64,000 nt of DNA, taken from assembly GCF_002979455.1 (NCBI RefSeq), contig NZ_PCOU01000015.1:61064-125063 (forward strand), written 5' to 3'. Within the stretch, counting starts at the first letter, position 1, and every line of letters begins with the position of its first letter. The notes under the pieces are model-generated. The model worked only from the letters and a program-made list of their open reading frames with translations. It was not told the DNA's origin and searched no databases. This document shows positions 52,808-61,587 of this stretch, in pieces. Source of the stretch: Chryseobacterium sp. MYb7 (lineage in GTDB: Bacteria; Bacteroidota; Bacteroidia; Flavobacteriales; Weeksellaceae). The translations under genes and the position numbers were made by a program.

Positions 52808-52971
52808 AGATTGGTTTACCAGGCAAAGTATACTTCAAATAAACAGACTTTAGCATTAAGTCATTGTTGGATAAAGAAATATTTCTAATATAAACAGATT
52901 TAATAGATGTAAAATCGAAAAATGTAACGAAATTGCACCGATTTTATAACTAACCATGAACTGAGAATTAA

Positions 52972-53964
52972 ATGACAGAGAAATTTCCAACCATAAACAG
53001 CACACTTTCACCTGAAAGGCTTGGTCAATTTATTCAGCAAAAATACGGTCTAACCGACAAAACGGAATGCAGCATATTTCGGCTTGCTATGAACCATTTA
53101 TATATTGTTCATGATGGCGAAAACAAATATGTTTTTAGAGTTTACACCCATCATTGGCGGACTCAATTAGAAATTGAAGAAGAATTAAGACTTCTAAATC
53201 TTCTAAAAGAAGCAGACCGGCAGGTTGCTTTTCCAATTGCTGACAAATCAAACAAATTCATTCAGGAAATTGAAGCTCCGGAAGGGACAAGATTTGGTGT
53301 TTTATTTTCGTTTGCTAAAGGCATAAAAACAGCAAAATTCTCATCTGAAACAAGCTTTCTGATAGGAGAGGCATTAGCAAAAGTTCATCAATCCACAGAA
53401 AATGTAGAACTGATGAGAATATCTTATAATGCTCAAAATTTGCTTAAAACCCCTGTTGTAAGAACAAAGGAATTTTACAGTAAAAATACCAGCGAAATTG
53501 AATTTTTAGAAAGACTTTCTGCATTTTTAGCGTTGAAAATGGAAAATATAGACCATCAGAATATGAGATATGGAGCCGTTCATCTTGATGTTTGGTTTGA
53601 CAATCTGCATATTGACGATGAAAAAGAAGTTACATTTTTTGACTTTGATTTTTGTGGCAACGGTTATTTATGCTTCGATATTTCTTATTTTCTCTTCCAA
53701 TTGTTGGCAACCAATCTGAACGAAGAACAGTATCAAGCAAAAGCAGATAGTTTCATAAAAGGCTATGAGACCGTAACTAAAATCAATGAAGAAGAAAAAA
53801 AGTTTTTACTTTTCGCATGCTTAGCCATTATGACCTATTACATAAGTGTTCAGTGCGACAGATTTGAATATTGGACCAATATTTTCCTGAATGAAGATCA
53901 TTTAAAAAGAATGGTTGGAAATCTCAAGCGTTGGATGGCTTATCATAAAATTGAGGTAAACTAA
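52972..53964 (+). CDS. APH/choline-kinase-fold phosphotransferase
   Basis: The 330-residue protein has the aminoglycoside-phosphotransferase/homoserine-kinase II fold. VFRVYTHHW near residue 60 is the N-lobe strand (usual Lys replaced by Arg), GAVHLDVWFDN near 200 is the catalytic HxDxxxxN loop and TFFDFDFCG the metal-binding DFD. Members phosphorylate small alcohols, for example homoserine, choline or drugs; substrate unknown. Sequence is AT-rich and the gene stands alone, with no resistance gene nearby, so antibiotic resistance should not be assumed. Confidence 0.82.
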   Translation: MTEKFPTINSTLSPERLGQFIQQKYGLTDKTECSIFRLAMNHLYIVHDGENKYVFRVYTHHWRTQLEIEEELRLLNLLKEADRQVAFPIADKSNKFIQEIEAPEGTRFGVLFSFAKGIKTAKFSSETSFLIGEALAKVHQSTENVELMRISYNAQNLLKTPVVRTKEFYSKNTSEIEFLERLSAFLALKMENIDHQNMRYGAVHLDVWFDNLHIDDEKEVTFFDFDFCGNGYLCFDISYFLFQLLATNLNEEQYQAKADSFIKGYETVTKINEEEKKFLLFACLAIMTYYISVQCDRFEYWTNIFLNEDHLKRMVGNLKRWMAYHKIEVN

Positions 53965-54012
53965 CGAAAGAAAACTTACCGGCTTTCCTATCCTTAAATA
54001 AATATTGTTAAT

Positions 54013-55251
54013 ATGGATACAAAATCTATCAATTTTCCCAATCAAAGAAAGCAAAACGCGGTACTGCCTTTCCTGCATTTGTACGTTATTTCTTATATCT
54101 ATCTTTTTATCTTTACCTCCCAGTTTTCACCTTTAGAGGGAATACATAAGAGTGGAGTCTTGTGGTTGTGTAAAAATGTTTTTCAGCAACCGCAGGTAGA
54201 ACATATTAAGATGACTGGCAGCGGCGATACTACATTAGATTATTGGGTAGTGATTGTAAATATTGGCTTAGCTCTAATGGCTGCACTCATTATACTTCTT
54301 GTAGATAAAAAACAGCGAACATTTAAAGATCTTCATTGGTTTACAGTAGTAGTAGCACGCTATTATGTAGCTATGATAATGCTTTCGTACGGTTTTGCGA
54401 AACTGCACGACGGACAGTTTCCAGCTAACTCAATTGGCAGGCTGGAAGAAAAAGTTGGAGATATGTCGCCAATGGGTATGGTATGGACTATGATGGGAGC
54501 TTCCAGTGGTTATACATTTGTTTCCGGATTGTTGGAAGTTGGTGGTGGACTTTTGCTTCTTTTCAGAAGAACCAAAACTTTTGGTGCTCTTTTTTCCATG
54601 ACAGTGATGATCAATGTGGCTCTGTTGAATTTTTTTTATGATGTGCCGGTAAAAATATTTTCCAGTCATATTGTTTTGTTTTGCCTTTATATTGTCAGCG
54701 GTGATGCAGTTGCTTTATATCGTTTTTTTATCTTGCATCAGCCATCACAATTACGATTTCAAAAAAGAACATCAGACAAAAAGTGGAAGAGGATTACAGT
54801 TACTGGACTTAAGTGGCTCGTAGTAGTTTTTTTCGTATTGAGTTCTTCATCAGCACTGTTCTATAAGCCTCCAGCTGTTCCAATGGAGGGTGCCTATATT
54901 GTTGATAAATTTATAATAAACAATCAGGAAATACCATCCAACGATTCTATTGGCTGGAAAAAACTATTGATCAGTTCTCCAGGCCGGACAACTGTCATTC
55001 TTAATAATGACAGTACTAAAGCGTTTCAGAGTGTTTTAGATACTGAAAAAAAAATACTTATGCTTCGTAAAATAGATCAACAACACCTATATGCTTACCT
55101 GCATTACAATGCTCAAAAAGATAGTATCATTTTTATGGGAAATAAGGGTAGTGATTCTATAAAAATAAAAACAGTAAGAAAGAAAAAGGAAGATTATCCT
55201 TTAAACAAGAGGAGTTTTCATTGGATTAATGAATACCCATTCAACAAGTAA
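54013..55251 (+). CDS. Large DoxX-like membrane protein
   Basis: The 412-residue protein has about eight hydrophobic segments. The region near 115-220 (FTVVVARYYVAMIMLSYGFAKLHDGQFP, MGASSGYTFVSGLLEVGGGLLLLFRRTKTFGALFSMTVMINVALLNFFYDVPVK) is the DoxX-like core with SYGFAKL and GLLEVGGGLLL. A C-terminal soluble domain of about 120 residues (YIVDKFIINNQEIPSNDSIGWKKLLISSPGR) is beta-rich. The substrate is not known. The gene is 49 bases after the kinase and may be cotranscribed with it. Confidence 0.75.
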   Translation: MDTKSINFPNQRKQNAVLPFLHLYVISYIYLFIFTSQFSPLEGIHKSGVLWLCKNVFQQPQVEHIKMTGSGDTTLDYWVVIVNIGLALMAALIILLVDKKQRTFKDLHWFTVVVARYYVAMIMLSYGFAKLHDGQFPANSIGRLEEKVGDMSPMGMVWTMMGASSGYTFVSGLLEVGGGLLLLFRRTKTFGALFSMTVMINVALLNFFYDVPVKIFSSHIVLFCLYIVSGDAVALYRFFILHQPSQLRFQKRTSDKKWKRITVTGLKWLVVVFFVLSSSSALFYKPPAVPMEGAYIVDKFIINNQEIPSNDSIGWKKLLISSPGRTTVILNNDSTKAFQSVLDTEKKILMLRKIDQQHLYAYLHYNAQKDSIIFMGNKGSDSIKIKTVRKKKEDYPLNKRSFHWINEYPFNK

Positions 55252-55389
55252 GAGATATTACATGAAACACAATGGCTTTAAGAAAGTTATATAAATCAGA
55301 TTGACATAATGCGTAAATTTGAAAGTTAACAGACATTTTAAAAACATAACCTAAAAACATCTAAAATTTAACCATTAAATACAGAAAAA

Positions 55390-56343
55390 ATGAGAAACAA
55401 TATTTATGTTTTGTTATTATTATTTTTATTCACAAGCGTTAATGCCCAAGAATATTCAAAATTAATAAGTGAAGCTAATAAATTATATGAAACAAAAGAC
55501 TATAAAATGTCTACTGATTTATATGATAAAGCTTTTAAAATTGAAAGTAAAAATCCAAGTCACTTATATAATGGTGCATGCGCATCTTCTTTAGCAGGAA
55601 ATACAAAAAAAGCTTTTAAATGGCTGAACTTATCAATAGAAAATGGTTGGACAAATCTAAAGCACTTAAATTCTGATACTGATTTAGAAAATTTACATTC
55701 AAAAAAAGAATGGGGGAAAACAATTGAAAGATTAGAAAAAAAAATAGAGCTAATAGAAGCAAATTATGACAAACCATTGCAGACTGAATTATTGGCAATT
55801 CTTGAAGAAGACCAAAAATATAGAAAGCAAATGAATGAAACTCAAAAAAATTTCGGTCCAGAGTCTAAAGAAATGAATGACCTTTGGAAAATAGCAATGC
55901 AGAAAGACTCTATTAACTTATTAAAAGTAAAAAAAATATTAGATGAAAAAGGTTGGGTGGGTAAAGACAAAGTAGGTGCACAAGCCAATAGTGCAATATT
56001 TCTTGTCATTCAACATTCAGATTTGGAAACGCAAAAAAAATATTTACCCATGATGAAAGAAGCTGTAGCAAAAGGGAATGCAAGTTCAGGCTCTTTAGCT
56101 TTGTTAATTGACAGAATAGAAATTCGAGAAGGTAGAAAACAAATATACGGAAGTCAAATAGGAATCAATCAAAATAATAAAACATACTATGTTTTACCTT
56201 TAATTGATCCAGACAATGTAGATAAAAGAAGAACAGAAGTTGGCTTAGGACCAATCTCTGATTATGTTAAAAATTGGAGTTTAATTTGGGACGTTGAAAA
56301 GTATAAAAGAGAATTGCCTGAATTAGAAAAATTAAATAAATAG
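55390..56343 (+). CDS. Exported TPR/DUF6624-like protein
   Basis: The 317-residue protein has a signal peptide (IYVLLLLFLFTSVNAQ). TPR-like helices follow (SEANKLYETKDYKMSTDLYDKAFKIE, HLYNGACASSLAGNTKKAFKWLNLSIENG). The C-terminal half (LLAILEEDQKYRKQM, ILDEKGWVGKDKVGAQANSAIFLVIQHSDLETQKKYLPMMKEAVAKGNASSGSLALLIDRI) is the DUF6624 pattern. Function is unknown. AT content is higher than in the flanking operons. Confidence 0.78.
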   Translation: MRNNIYVLLLLFLFTSVNAQEYSKLISEANKLYETKDYKMSTDLYDKAFKIESKNPSHLYNGACASSLAGNTKKAFKWLNLSIENGWTNLKHLNSDTDLENLHSKKEWGKTIERLEKKIELIEANYDKPLQTELLAILEEDQKYRKQMNETQKNFGPESKEMNDLWKIAMQKDSINLLKVKKILDEKGWVGKDKVGAQANSAIFLVIQHSDLETQKKYLPMMKEAVAKGNASSGSLALLIDRIEIREGRKQIYGSQIGINQNNKTYYVLPLIDPDNVDKRRTEVGLGPISDYVKNWSLIWDVEKYKRELPELEKLNK

Positions 56344-56348
56344 AATTA

Positions 56349-56390
56349 CAAAAACGGCGGGTTTAGGGCTTCCTTAATCCGCCGCTTCTA
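56349..56390 (+). terminator. Hairpin after the DUF6624-like gene
   Basis: CGGCGG pairs with CCGCCG with further TTA/TAA pairs inside. A weak T-run follows, so termination is possible but not certain. Confidence 0.45.
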
Positions 56391-56583
56391 AATCTAGAAG
56401 TTATTGAGCATAACCTGGGATAGAGTTTATTATTACTTGAAAAATTTGATGTAATAATCAAGAGCGTAAAATAATGAAATCGAACACGTTCTGTGAATCT
56501 GAGAAACCAAAACAATTTACAATTTAACATAATATAAATTATAGGATTTTTATTATAATGCCAAAATAGAGTATTAACTGCCC

Positions 56584-56855
56584 TCAGAATGCTTTATATC
56601 CCAAATTATCCAGCCAAATACGCTGTAACGGTTTCTAAGAACTTTCTTTAAACGGCGTGAAAATCCAATCTCTGAAAAAATATTGTCTGTACGGCAGTTC
56701 ATGGTCAGAAAAATAATGCTCCAGTAAATTTTTATAAAAATTTTCCTGCTCATCATGATCTGATGCTCTGCCAGTTTTCAGCAAAATCTTTATCAGCACA
56801 TACAGCGTCTATATTCCTCTAACTTTTTGATTCTCTTTACAATTCGCTCATTCAT
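56584..56855 (-). pseudogene. Decayed gene remnant with a frameshift and TAG
   Basis: On the minus strand a frame opens at 56855 (MNERIVKRIKKLEEYRR) and then needs a shift near 56800. It continues as a coding-like run (DHDEQENFYKNLLEHYFSD, then YRQYFFRDWIFTPFKES), meets a TAG and resumes as KPLQRIWLDNLGYKAF before TGA. Codon choice in the shifted frame looks coding, so this is probably a broken gene of about 88 residues. Family unknown. The surrounding 600 bases (56391-56990) hold no intact gene. Confidence 0.45.
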
Positions 56856-56990
56856 TTCCGCTTATATTATGTTAAATAGAATGATAGTGAAAATTTCCTC
56901 TTAGCTCCTAAAAATAGAAAATCTTGCCACATGACAGCTTTTATCATCATAAAACACAATACCTTTACTCTAACCAAAAAATAAAATAAT

Positions 56991-57386
56991 ATGAAACCTA
57001 AAATGATCTGGGCCAATCTGGCCGTAGCCAACCTTGAACGCACAGAAAAATTCTATACAGAACTGGGATTCAAGCCCAACAACCCACACAGTTCTAATGA
57101 ATTGGTAAGTTTTTTTATGGCAGGAAATGAATTAATTGTCCATTTTTTCTTAAAAAACGTCATAGAAAACAACCTGAAAAGTATGAAATTTGGTGACCCT
57201 CAAAGTTCTAACGAAATTATATTCACTCTTTCTGCGGAAAGTAAAAATCAGGTAGATGATTGGGCTGAAGAAGTAAAAAATGCAGGAGGAACCATTGTTT
57301 CAGCTCCTGAAAGCTTTGGAGAAAACTATTATGGTTTTGTGTTTGCAGATCCGGATGGACACAAGTTTAATGTCTTTTTTATGTAG
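56991..57386 (+). CDS. VOC-fold (glyoxalase/bleomycin-resistance-like) protein
   Basis: The 131-residue protein has the two beta-alpha-beta-beta-beta modules of the VOC superfamily. MIWANLAVANLERTEKFYTELGFKPN starts the first and AEEVKNAGGTIVSAPESFGENYYGFVFADPDGHKFNVFF ends the second. DPDGHKF holds a His metal ligand. Members act in metal-dependent rearrangement or resistance; substrate not evident. It stands alone. Confidence 0.85.
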   Translation: MKPKMIWANLAVANLERTEKFYTELGFKPNNPHSSNELVSFFMAGNELIVHFFLKNVIENNLKSMKFGDPQSSNEIIFTLSAESKNQVDDWAEEVKNAGGTIVSAPESFGENYYGFVFADPDGHKFNVFFM

Positions 57387-57406
57387 ACCTATAACCTATT
57401 TTTCCC

Positions 57407-57518
57407 TATATTTGACATTCAACAGATACATATGAACCGCGCGAACTGTCTGCCTCCTCCGGCACCTTAATATTTTCAATTTAATTGGAAGCTTACTCAT
57501 GTCGTTAACTCATTAACG
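57407..57518 (+). promoter_or_regulatory. Promoter, 12-residue PPPAP leader frame and hairpin before the EamA gene
   Basis: TATATTTG at 57407-57414 predicts a transcript start near 57420. An ATG at 57432 opens a 12-codon frame, MNRANCLPPPAP, ending at TAA 57468-57470. CGTTAA (57503) and TTAACG (57513) then form a six-pair hairpin. The EamA gene starts at 57584. The GC-rich CGCGCG and proline codons contrast with the AT-rich surroundings. A polyproline leader that stalls ribosomes could control the transporter. Confidence 0.45.
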
Positions 57519-57583
57519 GCCAAAGTCTTTATGCTTCTCATTCTAAAAAAATATTAATTCAAAACTTTGCAGTTCATTCTCTA

Positions 57584-58453
57584 ATGAAAAAATCATATTT
57601 ATTATTACATCTGGCCGTGATATTGGCCGGATTTACAGGTGTATTCGGAAAACTGATCACTCTTAATGAAGGCTTATTAGTCTGGTACAGACTCCTCTTC
57701 TCCTCCATTATTCTATTCTTTATTTTAAAACTCTTAAGAATTCCAACAAATATTTCTTTCCGGGAAAAAATTAAGATTTCAAAAACCGGATTGCTGCTTA
57801 CGTTACACTGGCTGCTATTTTATGCCAGTATAAAATATGCCAATATATCCATTGGTGTCGTATGTTACTGCCTGACTAGCTTTTTCACAGCAGTATTCAA
57901 GCCTGTAATTGATAAGGAGAAATTCAAGCTTTCAGAATTACTTCTTAGTATGCTTACAATTTTGGGAATTAGTTTAATATTTCATTTTGATACTTCTTAT
58001 CAATTAGGAATTATTTTGGGTGTATTTTCATCAGCATTCGGCGCTCTTTATACTATTTATAACAAGCGTTTGGTAGACCATTTCGACACGAAATTGATCA
58101 ACTTTTATCAGATGATTGCCGGTACTTTATGCTGGGGAGTATTTTTGCCCGTATACCTCCTCTATTTCCAGTCAGATAGCATAGTCCCTGACTTGAAAAA
58201 CACTGCTTATTTGGGCATTTTATCGCTTTTTTGTACAGTTGGCTTATATGTGATGTTTGCAGAAGTTTTGAAGAAAATTTCTGCCTTTACAGTTAATTTA
58301 ACCTACAATCTGGAACCTGTATATGCTATTATTATGGCCTTTTTATTTTTTGGAGAAAGTAAAGAGGTCAATCTTGCTTTTTATATAGGATTGGTATTTA
58401 TTATTTCATCTGTGGTTTTACAGACAGTAATTTCTTTGAAGAAAAAAAAATGA
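57584..58453 (+). CDS. EamA/RhaT-family (DMT) transporter
   Basis: The 289-residue protein has ten membrane helices in two EamA repeats. The first is YLLLHLAVILAGFTGVFGKLI through about 130 and the second FSSAFGALYTIYNKRL through the C-terminus. FTVNLTYNLEPVYAIIMAFLFFGE is the characteristic late motif. DMT exporters move amino acids or metabolites. The substrate is unknown. A possible leader peptide precedes it and a strong terminator follows. Confidence 0.9.
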   Translation: MKKSYLLLHLAVILAGFTGVFGKLITLNEGLLVWYRLLFSSIILFFILKLLRIPTNISFREKIKISKTGLLLTLHWLLFYASIKYANISIGVVCYCLTSFFTAVFKPVIDKEKFKLSELLLSMLTILGISLIFHFDTSYQLGIILGVFSSAFGALYTIYNKRLVDHFDTKLINFYQMIAGTLCWGVFLPVYLLYFQSDSIVPDLKNTAYLGILSLFCTVGLYVMFAEVLKKISAFTVNLTYNLEPVYAIIMAFLFFGESKEVNLAFYIGLVFIISSVVLQTVISLKKKK

Positions 58454-58473
58454 TAAGCGATTTTATTTAAACC

Positions 58474-58511
58474 AAAACCGGACACTTAAACTACTTAAGT
58501 GTCCGGTTTTA
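58474..58511. terminator. Terminator after the EamA gene
   Basis: AACCGGACACTTAA pairs exactly with TTAAGTGTCCGGTT across a five-base loop and is flanked by A- and T-runs, suiting the converging gene too. Confidence 0.92.
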
Positions 58512-58540
58512 CATAATATATTTATTCTTAAAACAAAAAA

Positions 58541-59323
58541 CTATCCATTCATTCCCAAACTGTTATACAGCTGTACCTGCCATATTCCCAGAACCTCTTT
58601 CAGCATCACAAATGTAAATGCAGCATTATAGCTGTTCGGAAACAGCGTTATTTCAGTATCTATAAAATCTGAGGCTTGCGGAACAGGATTCAATCCAAAT
58701 GTCTGAAACAGAGAAACAGATCGCTTCATATGAAACCCGGAAGTTACCAGATATACACTGGAAGGAGTCATCTGCTTTAGTATCTTGCTGGAATATTTTG
58801 CATTTTCATAAGTATTCATGCTTCTATCTTCTTTGATGATATCAGCATCCGACACGCCCATTTTTTTGAAATTTTCACTGAATAATTCTGCTTCGCTTTT
58901 ACGTCCTCTCCCTTTTCCGGAAATTAGTATTTTACAGGGTATATTATTTTTCTTGTATTCTTGGTACACTTGATAAGCTGTGACAATTCTGGAATAAGAC
59001 ATGGTGTGTAACCTTTCTGTTTTGTCAAAATCTACAACTCCTCCACCTAAAACTACAATGACAGGGTTCTGAGAAGCTATATTCTTAGTACTAGAAGTAT
59101 TCACATAGCTTTTTTGCAAATATTCGGAAGTTAGTTTACCCAGAAAGCCATTTCCTATAAAGATGATCATTAAAACGGTCAATACACCAATTCCTATCCT
59201 AAGGTTTTTGCGCTTATTTTTTCTTTTTAATAAGGTTATTATAACTATCGCAAGAAATACTAAGAAATAAGGTTCTGTAAAAAGCTGGAAAACACGGAAT
59301 AAAAGGTCTAGTAAAAATTTCAT
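58541..59323 (-). CDS. YdcF/ElyC-like DUF218 membrane protein
   Basis: From the ATG at 59323 the protein has 260 residues and two N-terminal helices (PYFLVFLAIVIITLL and IGVLTVLMIIFIGNGFLG). The DUF218 domain has VIVVLGGGVV, ILISGKGRGRKSEAELFSENFKKMGVSDADIIKEDRSMNTYENA and VYLVTSGFHMKRSVSLF. E. coli ElyC and YdcF are in this family; ElyC affects cell-envelope carrier-lipid supply. A TTG two codons upstream is possible. Confidence 0.88.
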   Translation of the reverse strand: MKFLLDLLFRVFQLFTEPYFLVFLAIVIITLLKRKNKRKNLRIGIGVLTVLMIIFIGNGFLGKLTSEYLQKSYVNTSSTKNIASQNPVIVVLGGGVVDFDKTERLHTMSYSRIVTAYQVYQEYKKNNIPCKILISGKGRGRKSEAELFSENFKKMGVSDADIIKEDRSMNTYENAKYSSKILKQMTPSSVYLVTSGFHMKRSVSLFQTFGLNPVPQASDFIDTEITLFPNSYNAAFTFVMLKEVLGIWQVQLYNSLGMNG

Positions 59324-59457
59324 CTTCAAATAATATGGATTAATGTATAGAAAACATCGAGACTACAAAGATAAAGGAATTTCCTGAGTACAGCTTTTGA
59401 CGGCAATAGACAATTAACAATTATTTAAAATAATTTAGCCTGATTTATCTTTCTGTT

Positions 59458-59510
59458 TATACAATTATTGTATACATTTGCAATCAATAAACAGCACACT
59501 CTTTAGTGTG
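59458..59510 (+). promoter_or_regulatory. 17-base palindrome over a promoter, with a 5' hairpin
   Basis: TATACAATTATTGTATA at 59458-59474 is a perfect dyad overlapping the -7 element TACATTTG at 59473-59480. CACACT/AGTGTG at 59495-59510 forms a hairpin near the predicted transcript 5' end. A repressor bound to the dyad would block the promoter. Confidence 0.55.
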
Positions 59511-59534
59511 TTAATAAAAACAATACCTACCCTC

Positions 59535-59660
59535 ATGAAAAAGCAAAAAAGAATCAACACCTTTATGACCGTACTCCAAATCTTTTTGGACAGGCATTTC
59601 TGTAAAGAAAAAAGCTTCTTCTTACACATAAAGAAACCGTCTCAGCCTTAAATAGATAAA
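59535..59660 (+). CDS. 41-residue small reading frame after a palindromic promoter
   Basis: The ATG at 59535 follows the operator, consensus -7 box and hairpin at 59458-59510. The 41-residue product is basic and aromatic (NTFMTVLQIFLDRHF near the middle) and lacks a membrane segment. I do not recognise a family. It may be a remnant of a longer gene now adjoined by repeats. Confidence rests on the promoter, not on the protein. Confidence 0.3.
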
Positions 59661-59684
59661 AACAAAATTGAAACAAAGAATTTG

Positions 59685-60364
59685 AACCATTAAGAATATT
59701 AAGGAAATATCTAAAGATATTCAAAAAGCAGAACGCTTTATTCAAATGTATTTGAATCTTAACTTTACTTAAAACCTTAAGAAATCTTAATGGTTCAAAA
59801 TAAACAGCAGATTATCATACTCAAAAAATCTGCGAGAAATTATCACTCGCTTCATCAGGCAAGTCCACTTGCCCATTCTTCGCCTCCTCAAAATACAAAA
59901 GTATTCAAATAAAAGCTTTGCGTTTAAAAATTCTAATAAAATTTTTAAATCATTAAGAATTGATTAAGCTGTTAATAGTATTTAAGGAAATATATAGAAA
60001 TATTTAAGAAGCAGAACGCTTTATTCAAATGCATTTGAATCTTAACTTTACTTAAAACCTTAAGAAATCTTAATAGTTCAAAATAAACAGCAGATTATCA
60101 TACTCAAAAAATCTGCGAGAAATTATCACTCGCTTCATCAGGCAAGTCCACTTGCCCATTCTTCGCCTCCTCAAAATACAAAAGCATTCAAATAAAAGCT
60201 TTGCGTTTAAAAATTCTAATAAAATTTTTAAATCATTAAGAATTGATTAAGCTGTTAATAGTATTTAAGGAAATATATAGAAATATTTAAGAAGCAGAAC
60301 GCTTTATTCAAATGCATTTGAATCTTAACTTCACTTAAAACCTTAAGCATTCTTAATGGTTCAA
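59685..60364 (+). repeat. 283-bp tandem repeat, about 2.4 units, with palindromic ends
   Basis: AGCAGAACGCTTTATTC recurs with a spacing of exactly 283 bases (GAACGC at 59731, 60014 and 60297). Units one and two differ at three positions that I can see. Each holds a TCTTAATGGTTCAAA arm (one base changed at 60068), a GGCAAGTCCACTTGCC hairpin (59858 and 60141), a CTTTGCGTTT motif and a CATTAAGAATT run. The left end TTTGAACCATTAAGA (59682) is the exact inverse of that arm at 59785 and 60350. The third unit decays after 60364. Confidence 0.9.
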
Positions 60365-60606
60365 AAAAAACAACCTCTTACTTCATAGGGTGAATTCACC
60401 TGTCCACCTTTCGTCCTCTAGAAAAAAGAAAAACATTCCTCTTTAATTTTACATTTAAAGTAAAATATAATATTTATTGTTGATTAATCACCTGATATAT
60501 CATTAAAAAATTATAAACAAATTTCCTTTCAAAATTAATATTGTCTACATGCAATACGAGTTTTAATAAGATACATTTGTCTTGTAACTTTAATACAATC
60601 AGTGAC
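60365..60606. other. AT-rich stretch before the methyltransferase gene
   Basis: It begins with a diverged piece of the repeat (CTTCATAGGGTGAATTCACC) and ends with AT-rich DNA. I see no consensus promoter and no gene. Confidence 0.35.
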
Positions 60607-61371
60607 ATGTCAACAGTTCTTAAAACATTTGTAGCTTATCTTAAAAGACCTGCTCTTTACCCTGAACTGGGCAGAAAAATCATTAAAAATACGGTAAGCA
60701 GAAGAAGTCCATTCAAAGGAAAGGCAAAAACAAACTCATGGGCTGCATCTGTAGCAGTTTCCCAAAAAGAGGCAATTTCCAGACTTTTCTCAATGGATAG
60801 TGATCATTTCAAAAATATATACGCCGATATTCTGGAAAAAACCCATATAAAAGAAAAAGAATGCCCTATTACAATGGGCGGTCCCGGTGCACTGGAACTC
60901 ATTTATTACGCATGTGAATTTACCAAAGCACAAAATGTTCTGGAAACAGGAGTCGCTTATGGTTGGTCTTCTTTAGCCATACTGCTTTCGCTTCAAAAAA
61001 GAAATGGTACGCTGTATAGCTCCGATATGCCTTATCTTGCTCAGGATGGTGATCATTATGTAGGATATGTGGTTCCTGAAAACCTTAAAAAGTTTTGGAA
61101 GTTATTCCGTTTTGCAGACAGAGAATCTTTACCTAAAATTTTCAAAAAAGGTTCTACTTTTGATGTTTTCCATTATGATTCTGACAAAAGTTACCACGGA
61201 AGAATGTGGGCTTATCATCAAATTTATAAAAGATTGAAACCAGGAGCTGTGTTTATCAGTGATGATATTGGTGACAATTCTGCTTATCAGGATTTTTGTA
61301 TCAAGAAAAATATTACTACTGCTGTGGTAGAATACAGCGGAAAATATATCGGAATTTTTATAAAACAATAA
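60607..61371 (+). CDS. Class I SAM-dependent methyltransferase (Methyltransf_24/TylF-like)
   Basis: From the ATG at 60607 the protein has 254 residues. The SAM loop is NVLETGVAYGWSSLAILLSL near residue 110, GTLYSSDMPYL gives the acidic ribose-binding position, FDVFHYDSDKSYHGRMWAYHQIYKRLKPGAVFISDDI is the metal/catalytic region with paired aspartates, as in small-molecule O-methyltransferases of the TylF-type. The ATG at 60541 is too early and not needed. Substrate unknown. The gene is flanked by repeats on both sides. Confidence 0.82.
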   Translation: MSTVLKTFVAYLKRPALYPELGRKIIKNTVSRRSPFKGKAKTNSWAASVAVSQKEAISRLFSMDSDHFKNIYADILEKTHIKEKECPITMGGPGALELIYYACEFTKAQNVLETGVAYGWSSLAILLSLQKRNGTLYSSDMPYLAQDGDHYVGYVVPENLKKFWKLFRFADRESLPKIFKKGSTFDVFHYDSDKSYHGRMWAYHQIYKRLKPGAVFISDDIGDNSAYQDFCIKKNITTAVVEYSGKYIGIFIKQ

Positions 61372-61384
61372 AGAAAAACGATCC

Positions 61385-61508
61385 ACATCGCTTCATCAGG
61401 CAAGTCCACTTGCCATCCTTTGCCACCTAAAATATAAAATCCTTCCTTTGAAAACTTTGCGTTTTAAAAATTTTAATAAAATATTTGAACCATTAAGAAT
61501 AGTAAGAA
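61385..61508 (+). repeat. Dispersed copy of the tandem-repeat motifs
   Basis: CGCTTCATCAGGCAAGTCC through the hairpin GGCAAGTCCACTTGCC (61399-61414), ACTTTGCGTTTTAAAAATTT and TTTGAACCATTAAGA (61484-61498) follow the order seen in the 283-bp units, but with shorter spacing and many changes. Confidence 0.75.
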
Positions 61509-61541
61509 AATATCCCGGATTAATGATCCGGGATATCTTTT
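61509..61541. terminator. Terminator downstream of the methyltransferase
   Basis: ATATCCCGGAT pairs with ATCCGGGATAT over a five-base loop and is followed by CTTTTG. Confidence 0.75.
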
Positions 61542-61587
61542 GTTTATTATTCTTTTTGGAAATTGAAGCCTATCTTCATTTATTATT

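Noticed and set aside
52972..53964. Aminoglycoside resistance gene
   Set aside because: The APH fold is visible but substrate motifs are not, and context gives no mobile element or resistance genes.
59685..60364. Regular repeats considered as a CRISPR array
   Set aside because: The unit is 283 bases with no short repeat/spacer pattern, and no cas gene is near.
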